From Panorpa germanica (Eukaryota; Arthropoda; Insecta; Mecoptera; Panorpidae): 64,000 nt of DNA. The DNA is taken from positions 16,440,759-16,504,758 of the forward strand of contig OY783204.1 in the NCBI GenBank assembly GCA_963678705.1, in the 5' to 3' direction. The translations under genes were made by a program, and so were the position numbers. The notes under the pieces are model-generated. The model was not told the origin of the DNA and made no database searches. It saw only the letters and a program-made list of their open reading frames with translations. Below, piece after piece: positions 56,246 to 64,000 of this stretch. Within the stretch, counting starts at the first letter, position 1. Every line of letters starts with the position of its first letter.

Positions 56246-57042
56246 TTATACCTCAACCTCATAGAGTTGATTTCATAGGTATATACATAAAATTTAATAT
56301 ACGTCAACCTCATAGAGTTGATTTCATACGTATATGTTTAATCATTTATACCTCAACCTCATAGAGTTGATTTCATAGGTATATACATAAATTTTAAATA
56401 TACGTCAACCTCATAGAGTTGATTTCATACGTATATGTTTAATCATTTATACCTCAACCTCATAGAGTTGATTTAATAGGTATATACATACATTAATTTA
56501 AATATACGTCAACCTCATAGAGTTGATTTCATACGTATATGTTTAATCATTTATACCTCAACCTCATAGAGTTGATTTAATAGGTATATACATACATTAA
56601 TTTAAATATACGTCAACCTCATAGAGTTGATTTCATACGTATCTGTTTAATCATTTATACCTCAACCTCATAGAGTTGATTTAATAGGTATATACATACA
56701 TTAATTTAAATATACGTCAACCTCATAGAGTTGATTTCATACGTATATGTTTAATCATTTATACCTCAACCTCATAGAGTTGATTTTATAGGTATATACT
56801 ATAATTTATGTATACCTCAACCTCATAGAGTTGATTTCATAGGTATATACATAAATTTAAATATACGTCAACCTCATAGAGTTGATTTCATACGTATATG
56901 TTTAATCATTTATACCTCAACCTCATAGAGTTGATTTCATAGGTATATACATAAATTTAAATATACGTCAACCCACAAAGTTGATTTCATACGTATATTT
57001 TTAATCATCTACACCTCAACCACAAAGTTGTTAGGTATATAC
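56246..57042 (+). repeat. Sixteen-unit hairpin minisatellite in the Bel/Pao leader
   Basis: Each unit of about 50 bp has the core TCAACCTCATAGAGTTGA between outer arms. Type A units have TATACCT paired with AGGTATA; type B units have TATACGT paired with ACGTATA. The order is A B A B A B A B A B A A B A B A. All nine A and seven B units keep the stem pair matched. A six-nt bulge (TTTCAT or TTTAAT) sits on the 3' side. Units 5-10 share TTTAAT in their A members and the linker CATACATTAATTTAAA, so this three-dimer block amplified most recently. Dimer period is 99-104 bp. The last two units have a changed loop (CCACAAAG). Confidence 0.93.
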
Positions 57043-57059
57043 ATAACTTATTTACTGTT

Positions 57060-59681
57060 TTGATTAAATATTCAATAATATTTATTATCATCATGGCAGT
57101 ATTAAGAAAACTAAATGCTAAATTGCTTTCCATTCAATCTACTTTAGATATTCATATCAAATTAATTGATAAAATAAATGTAGATGATCCTTCTACTTAT
57201 AATATTCACAAAATAAGATCTTATAAAAGAATATGTTCTCCTCTGTTTGATGAATTACAAGAAATTTGCACTTCATTACTGGAATTAAATATTGATAACG
57301 ATTCTGAAATAAAAAGAATAAATGATATACGTGCTGATCTTTACAATAAATATGTAGATATAGAGTCCGTAGTAAATGAAATACTTCCTGATCCTGAACC
57401 GGAATCATCTCCAAATATAAGTAATTCATGCAATCACACTAATAACAATATTGAAAAACCTCGTATCTCTGTACCTACTTTCTACGGTGATATTGCAAGT
57501 TGGAATGCTTTTAAATCAAATTATATAAGCTTGATTCACAATCAAGTTAATTTTTCTAATCTCAAAAAGCTTCATTTGCTTAGAAGTTATTTAAAGGGTC
57601 AAGCACTTGATAACATATTATACGTGGAAATTGATGGCAAAAACTACAATTTATGCTGGGAACTTTTGCTTGAAATGTACGACAGTACAAAGCAAAGAAT
57701 TTCTGATCACATTAATTCATTTTTAAATATCCCTAATTTAAATTTAGAATGTAGTGATAACTTGAGAACCACAGCATCCCTTATTAGAAAATATGTAAAG
57801 TCTTTGGAAAATAGTATTCCTCATTTATCTGAAAAACGTTGGGATCAATATATTACTGCTTTAATTATCAAAAAGTTAGATTCTTCCACTAAAGCTCAAT
57901 GGCATTTGTCTCAAAGCCCTAAAAGTGATTTTCTAATTATTGATTCACTTCTATCAAGCATGTTGGAACGCGCCCATGAAATTGATGAGCAACGTGAATA
58001 TTTAAAAGTTAGTGCGAAACCCAAATCTCAGAAATCTGTAGTAGTTTCTCAGAATAATAAATGCTATTTTTGTAATGGCAATCACCCAGTCCACCAATGC
58101 AAGACATTTTCTAATTGGACAGTAAGTTCACGTATTAAACAAGCCAGAAAACATAATTTATGTTTGAACTGTATGAGAAAAGGTCACCTTACTAAAAAAT
58201 GCACTTCAAAATACTCATGTAATGTATGTGAAAAGATGCATCATACTTTGTTGCATTTATCTCCTTCGACCTCTAAACCACCTCAAAATGATTTAGCTAT
58301 TTCACCCACCTCTAGTGATACTTTCACATCTCAAACTCTAAATGCTAATCAAACTTTGCATTCAACAGCATTAGTTGAAGACATTGATGATAAAGGTAAA
58401 TCGGTTATAGCAAGGGCATTACTTGATAATGGAAGTCAAACCAGTTATATAACTAAACATTTAGCTCATAAATTAAGTAATAACTTAATGAATACTAGTG
58501 TAGTTATATCTGGAATTGGCAATGCATCTACAAATATCACTTCTAAAATAAATGTAAATATACATTCTTTAACTACACAGTTTAATTGTCTAGTTATGGA
58601 CAAAATAACTAATAAAATACAGCATTCTGAAATAAATATTTCAAACTTTGTGATTCTTAAACACATCAAACTAGAATATCCACATTTCAATAATCCAAAC
58701 CTGAAGCAACTTGCTGAACGTTGTCATAGAATTAATTTAATTTTGTACAGCACTGGTTTTAAATTAAGAAATTGGATATCAAATTCACATATATTATTAT
58801 CAGGTATCAAAGGTACTAACTCGGATAAACATTTTATAATCGATTCTAATGATTCGGAAAATGTCAAGACCCTTGGGGTAAAATGGGATTCTGAATCCGA
58901 CACCTTTAAGTATAATATTACTTTAAAGCCATCTAATAAATATGCTAAACGCAATATTTTGTTATTTATTTCCAAAATATTTAATCCATTAGGATTACTA
59001 TCACCTTGCATCATTCCATTTAAAATTATGATTCAAACATTATGGTTACATAAATTGAATTGGGATGATGAATTACCACAAAATTTGGTTGAATTTTGGT
59101 TAACATTAATACAAAATTTACCAGAATCAAATAACTTTTCAATACTTAGGAAAGTTATAATCTTAGACTGCATTAATATTGAGTTACACGATTTTTGTGA
59201 TGCCTCAGAAAAGGATTATGGCGCCTGCGTATATTTTAAATCTTTTAACATTCAAAGCGATTCACAATTATCGTTATTACATTCTATATCTAAGGTTGCA
59301 CCACTAAAAATACTTAGCATTCCTTGTTCAGAGTTATGCTCAGTTTTAATATTGAGTAAAATGACTCAAAAATTAATAAGCATTCTACCTATCAAGATTA
59401 ATAAAGTTATACTTTGGTCTGATTCGACAATAGTATTATCTTGGTTAAAACTTTCACCACATACTTTAAAGGTATTTATAGCTAATCGTATCTCTGAAAT
59501 ACAATCAATTATGATGGACCCATTTCAATGGAGTCACATAACTAAAGACAGTAACCCTGCTGATTATATTTCCCATGGTACAATTGCTAACCAAGTCATA
59601 AATAACTATTTATGGTGTTGGTCATGCCTTTTCTGGTTTAAACAATCTTCGGATTTGTGGCCTTTTAAATGTAAACCTTAA
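57060..59681 (+). CDS. Bel/Pao Gag-protease-RNase H polyprotein lacking the reverse transcriptase core
   Basis: An open frame of 873 codons. The likely start is M12 (57,093, context CATCATGG), giving MAVLRKLNAKLL. Gag: the FYGDIASWNAFKSNY region (about residues 140-260), typical of the DUF1759 part. Zinc knuckles: C335/C338/H342/C347, C368/C371/H376/C381 and a CCHH finger C387/C390/H395/H399. Protease: ALLDNGSQTSYIT at about 453-465, where D456-N-G replaces the usual D-S/T-G. After the PHFNNPN block (about residue 547) the frame jumps directly to GFKLRNWISN. The entire reverse transcriptase palm with its YVDD box is missing, but the frame is kept. Then LGVKW (605), NPLGLLSPC (642), RNase H blocks DFCDASE (711) and SDST (788), WSHITKDSNPADYISHG (824) and a stop. 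The protein could still supply Gag and perhaps protease, but not reverse transcription. Confidence 0.9.
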   Translation: MIKYSIIFIIIMAVLRKLNAKLLSIQSTLDIHIKLIDKINVDDPSTYNIHKIRSYKRICSPLFDELQEICTSLLELNIDNDSEIKRINDIRADLYNKYVDIESVVNEILPDPEPESSPNISNSCNHTNNNIEKPRISVPTFYGDIASWNAFKSNYISLIHNQVNFSNLKKLHLLRSYLKGQALDNILYVEIDGKNYNLCWELLLEMYDSTKQRISDHINSFLNIPNLNLECSDNLRTTASLIRKYVKSLENSIPHLSEKRWDQYITALIIKKLDSSTKAQWHLSQSPKSDFLIIDSLLSSMLERAHEIDEQREYLKVSAKPKSQKSVVVSQNNKCYFCNGNHPVHQCKTFSNWTVSSRIKQARKHNLCLNCMRKGHLTKKCTSKYSCNVCEKMHHTLLHLSPSTSKPPQNDLAISPTSSDTFTSQTLNANQTLHSTALVEDIDDKGKSVIARALLDNGSQTSYITKHLAHKLSNNLMNTSVVISGIGNASTNITSKINVNIHSLTTQFNCLVMDKITNKIQHSEINISNFVILKHIKLEYPHFNNPNLKQLAERCHRINLILYSTGFKLRNWISNSHILLSGIKGTNSDKHFIIDSNDSENVKTLGVKWDSESDTFKYNITLKPSNKYAKRNILLFISKIFNPLGLLSPCIIPFKIMIQTLWLHKLNWDDELPQNLVEFWLTLIQNLPESNNFSILRKVIILDCINIELHDFCDASEKDYGACVYFKSFNIQSDSQLSLLHSISKVAPLKILSIPCSELCSVLILSKMTQKLISILPIKINKVILWSDSTIVLSWLKLSPHTLKVFIANRISEIQSIMMDPFQWSHITKDSNPADYISHGTIANQVINNYLWCWSCLFWFKQSSDLWPFKCKP

Positions 59682-59689
59682 TTAATATA

Positions 59690-60630
59690 ATATTAATTAT
59701 GCCGGTCCGATAATATTTAAAAATCGGTAAGGACTTTTAAGGAGCTTTCATTAAAGCAGCTTACATTTTTTTTATATATATACTTTACTACTAAAGCAAT
59801 TCATTTTGAATTTGTTACGGAATTGACTCAATGTTTCCTCGCAGCACTTAATCGGTTTATATTTCGCTGTGGAAATCCTTACACTATATACTCCGATAAT
59901 GGAACTAACTTTGTGGGAACTAACAATATTTTAGCAAAATTTCTTGCTAATGAGTCAAAGACTTCTAAACTTGCAGTTTCTGCTTCTGAATTATCCATTA
60001 CTTGGAAATTCATACAACTCAGACCTCCACATTTTGGTAGGCTGTGGGAAACGAATGTAAAATCTACTTAGTCATTTGAAAAAAAAGTTCTAATGAACAG
60101 TTATCTTTCTTATAAAGATTTATATACTCTTTTGACAAAAGTAAAAGCAATCTTAAATTCCCGATCATTATATGCTATGTCCTCTGACCCTAACTAATTA
60201 AATCCTATCACCCCTGGATACTTAATTATCGGTCGCCTCATTACTAGTATCACACCAGCAGCGCAACCTCCAGTTAATTTAAATAAAATGCAACGATTCT
60301 CTCATATACAAGATTGTATCCAACATTACTGGAAAAGATTGTCATCTGATTATATCAATCACTGCCAACAAAGAAGCAAATGGAAGACAACTACTAGTCC
60401 AGACATTAAAATAGGATCTCTGGTCTTAATTAATGAAGACAATATGCCACCAACCCAATGGGCATTAGGACAAATAATAAAATCATTACCAGGCACAGAT
60501 TCACAAGCACGAGTAGCAGTATTAAAACACACAATATGGTGAAACTACTAGAGCCGTAATAAAATTTGCCTTACTACCCTTAGACAATATTGATGCACCT
60601 GCCGATACATCAACGGGGGGAGTATGTTAA
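59690..60630 (+). pseudogene. Bel/Pao integrase and C-terminal domain, broken
   Basis: After the stop at 59,681 the N-terminal zinc-binding part of integrase is missing. NYAGPI (59,694-59,711) corresponds to the first catalytic block, with Asn where the Asp of DYAGP is expected. The next piece, TKAIHFEFVTELTQCF ... IYSDNGTNF ... PPHFGRLWE (59,785-60,070), carries the second Asp and the Glu. It ends in an in-frame stop at 60,069. Further on come KAILNSRSLYAMSSDP, a stop at about 60,195, TPGYLIIGR, then MQRFSHIQDCIQHYWKRL ... IKIGSLVLINEDNMPPTQW (60,288-60,540), the DUF5641-like tail. After one more frame change the last codons (TSTGGVC) run over the polypurine tract and stop at TAA inside the 3' LTR (60,628), as is common in this family. 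Confidence 0.85.
60614..60624 (+). promoter_or_regulatory. Polypurine tract
   Basis: GGGGGGAGTA immediately before the 3' LTR, the plus-strand priming site. The sequence GGGGAGTATGTT at the junction is typical of Bel/Pao. Confidence 0.85.
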
Positions 60631-60963
60631 AGAAACAAATAAACATTTACCTTCTATTAAATATTTATAAATTTCTTTATTGTCAAATTTATTTATTATC
60701 TTAGTAACCTTTTAAAATTGTAAAATCATTAATTAGAATCATTTGTTTTCAGTTATTCATTCATTTTTATTAGCTTAATAAAGCATGTTCATTTTGTCGC
60801 ATTAGTATTATTTCAATAAAGGTTTAATTAATTATATTAAATTAATACAATTAATTGTTGTTAATTACCAATGACTTAATTACGAAACATCAGCAAACTT
60901 ATTCAATATTATAAATTGGGTGTTTAACTTAAATGTATAGAAAAAGACACCCAAACCCAAACA
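60625..60963 (+). repeat. Bel/Pao 3' LTR (339 bp)
   Basis: Identical by eye with the 5' LTR over its full length, TGTTAAAG ... CCCAAACA. Confidence 0.94.
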
Positions 60964-61155
60964 CATTCCTTTTCACATTTGTGTTTTAATTTAAGTTTAG
61001 TTAATTTAGTTAGTGCGTATGCATCGTTAGTAATATCAAGTTTGACAATTCGACAAAAATGTATGTGAAATAATTAAAATTGCTATTTTTAATAACAATT
61101 AATAATAGAAATTCTTTTCTCTACTATATTTTTTAAAAACTGACATTAAACTTCT
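60964..61155 (+). mobile_element. MITE-F copy 2, right part
   Basis: Resumes CATTCCTTTTCACATTTGTG then TTTTAATTTAAGTTTAGTTA ... GCATCGTTAGTAATAT ... AAAATTGCTATTTTTAATAA, as in 6,797-6,990 of copy 1. The copy fades after ACTGACATTAAACTTCTTAG; its right terminus is not found. Confidence 0.8.
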
Positions 61156-61925
61156 TAGTAACTTATTTGTTTTAATTTATTCAACTATAAAAAACCTATT
61201 TTGGGCATTGTAAAAGAGATAACTATCAACAACAACAATTTACGAAATTTGGTTCTTGTTTAGAAATAGTATGCATAATTTTCTTTTGTTGCTAGTTTTC
61301 CCGGAGTATTATACCTTTTTGGAATCCTGAAGAGTCCAATTTTTAAAAAAACTTGCCATTGTAGTGTTCATACTTTTTTTTACACCACGATGTGTTAAAG
61401 TGGACAGAAAGTAAAAATCTTTAAACATTTTAGGGAAAAAAAATAATTTTGATTGATTTTTGTGTAAAAACTACTAGCATTCTGGGATTTTTAATGGTTG
61501 TGGTATATAGCAGTGCTATTTAGGTTGGCGATACAAAAAAAAATCAGAAATATTCAAAAAATTGTGGTCATGGTATTTAAAAACATATTAAGGTGTTTCG
61601 ATTTTCGAAAATATTTTTTTTTTTTTAATTCCTACAAAATGAGATAAATGTTTTTTTTCTTTTTTTCTTGTGTAGTCATGAGCAAGACCACCCTCTGGTG
61701 CCCGCTTATCGTTGAATATTGAGACACCCTGTTTATAAAAGTGCACTATCAAATTATTTTGGCCTACAGCCCACCAAGACTTAATAAGGATCTGATTATG
61801 CCAGTAAATCCTGGCGTCTAATTAACGCGCTGAAATTGTTCGTGGTGTCAAAACTTTGCAATGGTTGTAGTTAACAAGCTTAAATTTCACATTCATTGTG
61901 AATGAAAAATAATTCGAAAAATCTC
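61156..61925. other. Non-coding stretch
   Basis: GACACCCTGTTTATAAAAG at about 61,723 resembles a transposon end of the ACAGGGTGTC type (compare 43,522); no partner was found. Otherwise AT-rich. Confidence 0.35.
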
Positions 61926-62160
61926 CATTCCCATTAACTGTTTTTAGTTTTAATTTAAGGTTTTAACCTTCAATGTAATTTAGAACTTGTAAAATCATGC
62001 GTCAGTAATATACATTATATTGTAATATTTACTATCTTTACTTAATATAAATTGTTGTATTTATTATAATTAATTTTATTTCTTTATATTTCACAAGCTG
62101 AACTTACATTTTAGGTTATAACCTTAAATTCACACTAAAACTGAATGAGTTGTAAGGGGG
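61926..62160. mobile_element. MITE-F relative with long inverted repeats
   Basis: The left end CATTCCCATTAACTGTTTTT ... AATTTAAGGTTTTAACCTT is mirrored at the right by AGGTTATAACCTTAAATTCA ... CTAAAACTGAATGAGTTG. The imperfect arms are about 45 bp. It shares the CATTCCC tip with family F, but the interior differs. Confidence 0.65.
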
Positions 62161-63204
62161 CTTAACATTTCTTTTAAAAAAATTAAATCCATGAAAAATT
62201 TCTTACAATAACTAAAGTATAAAATATAAAATATTTTCTATAAATTGATTAATGAAGTAAAAATGGAGAATCAAAAACGTACCATGCAAATATTATTCGT
62301 AAACATGACCCCATGGACATGCCTCAACACGTCACAAATGACTACACTACATTTAGATGAAAAATAAATTAATAATAAAATTGTAATGCATTTTGTTATT
62401 ATGTAGCAATAATTGCAATGTATGTAAACAGGAAAATGGCACATATAAAGGAAAGATGCATCTTATCTAAAGTAAGCCTCTCCCATCTTGATGTTTTCTG
62501 GAAGCCGTAGCTCATCGTGGCGTTGTATCTCTTGATTGCAATCACCACGCAGCAAAGAAATTTACAAACACCATGAAACAATCAGTGAAGAGACTTGCCA
62601 ACTGATGTTGAACATCAAACAATAAGAGTGAAAGAGATAGATATAGAGAAGAACCACTTCAAGTTGCAATGAGCAAGCGTGACCTACTCCAGTATTATAA
62701 TTGTTTTTAATTAAGAGATTCATAAATGCAGCACACTACAATACAATACAACACAAAAGTAATAATAACAATAGTGCCAAGTAACACAAAGCTGTGTTTT
62801 AGAAAGTAATGTAATAAAATTAATCATCTTCTTTTTCATCTAAAATACTTTGAAATATGAAGGTTCAGCACTTGTAATATATGTATTCTATTTTGTATGA
62901 ATATTCACTGAAAATAGCAAAGTATTCAATCAACGATTTTAAGTTAAAGATGGGGTAAAACGACGCCATAATTTCCTTCAGATGGGAAGTTATACGTCTT
63001 GCAATATGTCTTACAATGTTAGCTGTATTTACGGAGTCGGGCCTTATACAGGGAAACTACATTACTGCCTTAAAAGTTTTATGATTTAAAAAATCATAAG
63101 TTTGTTTTACGAACACATAATCAAATTACTTCTGATGAAGAAGTAAATAAACTCTGGTTCGAAATTCAAATCTGAAGACATAGCAGTCTGATATCAACCC
63201 AGTG
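62161..63204. other. Non-coding stretch
   Basis: The 60-codon minus-strand frame at 62,399-62,581 shows no domain. Nothing else was recognised. Confidence 0.45.
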
Positions 63205-63352
63205 CCGAATTGTAGGTATGGAGGCCCCTAATTATTTTCCGGATAAATGGAACATTTTTTTCCGTCAAGTCTTTCAAAAATGTATTGTTTTGATCTCTAT
63301 TGTGGAGGTACCTCTCTTATAGAGACCTCACCCTCAAATCCGGGCCTGTATC
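63205..63352 (-). repeat. Rep-K copy 2 (reverse)
   Basis: The complement gives GGCCCGGATTTGAGGGTGAG, then ACAATAGAGATCAAAAC, AAGACTTGACGGAAAAAAA and GGAAAATAATTAGGGG, parallel to the copy at 53,628. Confidence 0.65.
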
Positions 63353-64000
63353 AAGCATAAAGGTACTATTTGCTCACTCACTGTACCGTACGGTCAACGT
63401 ACTTTAAATTATGTTATTTATTTGTTATGGGACTTATACACCATGAGATCTTCAATTTATTTTAAATTCAGACGAACTGTCGAACAACATCGAATCTGAA
63501 AGGACGAGCAGATCATTCTGTCAGACTTAAAATCGAATTTGAATCTGAATCTAATAGTGCTCTTTACAATTTCGGTTAACCAAATACAATAATGCCGATA
63601 ACCAGAAAATTTTTTAAAAGTTTTTTAGAAAAAACATCCTGACTATGGAATGAAAAATGTCTTTTTGGTTGCGAGACTGAAATTTAAAACGGCAGTGGTC
63701 ATAGATCTTCTCATGAAAGTTGTTTTTGTCGGAATGTAAAGTTTAAAAAAGAAGACTTTTCGACATAAACATGCGACATCCAACATTTATACATTTTCAT
63801 TAATAAATTGACATTATGTAGACATGATTGTACTAGAAAAGTTGTGTTTAGAAAATAAATAAAAATAATTGAAAATGGTGTTTAAATGGACAAATGAGAT
63901 AGACCTGAACAATAGACCCTTGTGAAACTCTGTTTCGTTAAACCTTGTTAAATAACTGAGTCTTGAGCATTAATGTGGACGTGCTGTGCAACAAATGTTG
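63353..64000. other. Non-coding stretch to window end
   Basis: No feature recognised. Confidence 0.45.

Larger units (their letters stand above)
55474..60963 (+). mobile_element. Bel/Pao LTR retrotransposon, young but defective (5490 bp)
   Basis: A complete element from 5' LTR to 3' LTR with a CATTC duplication on both sides. In order it holds: the 5' LTR, a tRNA-Tyr-like primer-binding site, a 36-bp tandem array, a 16-unit hairpin array, a Gag-protease-RNase H frame, a broken integrase, a polypurine tract and the 3' LTR. Family assignment rests on the DUF1758-type protease block, the NPLGLLSPC block (Pao family), the RNase H order and the SDNGTNF integrase block. The reverse transcriptase core is absent. 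The LTRs appear identical, so insertion was recent, and it must have used enzymes supplied by a complete relative. No envelope-like frame lies between the integrase and the 3' LTR. Confidence 0.93.

Noticed and set aside
56246-57042. CRISPR-like array (repeated core with regular spacing)
   Set aside because: The spacers are nearly identical to each other, no cas genes exist, and the array lies inside a eukaryotic LTR retrotransposon leader. It is a tandem repeat.
60545-60624. Possible envelope gene making this an endogenous retrovirus
   Set aside because: The integrase tail runs directly into the polypurine tract and 3' LTR; there is no room for a third gene.

Overview
This is a 64-kb stretch of AT-rich animal DNA. 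The retroelement families (Bel/Pao, insect-type non-LTR retrotransposons), a Helitron-like end and a dense population of short inverted-repeat elements point to an insect, tentatively a lepidopteran. I did not run a composition count or a search, so this is an inference. I found no convincing conserved host gene, rRNA gene or functional tRNA gene. At most there are a few short candidate exons, and the window reads as intergenic or intronic sequence.

Layout. Positions 1-1286 (minus strand) hold the start of a non-LTR retrotransposon: an intact 348-aa ORF1 with one CCHC knuckle, then the first 70 codons of an endonuclease ORF2 cut by the window edge. Two decayed pieces of another non-LTR reverse transcriptase lie at 2.90-3.13 kb (+) and 10.3-10.9 kb (-). 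From 3 to 55 kb the sequence is a patchwork of short non-autonomous elements, named by letter here: A (TA-flanked, termini CCCAGTAAACA), B (termini ATGGGCTTGTG, about nine copies), C (about 380 bp, palindromic head), D (long GTGTGTCCAAAATGT inverted repeats), E (about 110-bp near-palindrome), F (termini CATTCCCACTCACTG), G (CATCCATAAAT-type ends), H, I, J and K. There is also a tRNA-headed SINE family, a hAT-type element with an 8-bp target duplication, a Helitron-like element, a mariner-like end and a transposase remnant. Several are nested or abutted (13.85-14.34 kb; 25.25-25.83 kb).

The most informative part is 55,394-61,150. A 5490-bp Bel/Pao LTR retrotransposon (55,474-60,963) sits inside an F element. 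It is flanked by a 5-bp CATTC duplication, and its two 339-bp LTRs look identical, so the insertion is young. Its coding region is nevertheless defective: the reverse transcriptase core is missing by an in-frame deletion, and the integrase is broken. It must therefore have been mobilised in trans. Its 5' leader has two unusual tandem arrays. One is five 36-bp units that start at, and resemble, the tRNA-Tyr-like primer-binding site. The other is a 16-unit array of about 50-bp hairpin units alternating between two types (A/B). The types differ by a compensatory C-G to G-C change in the stem.

A three-exon 69-codon candidate gene (45,850-46,648) and an exon-like ORF near 51,870 are the only possible host coding signals worth testing. 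Both are low confidence.
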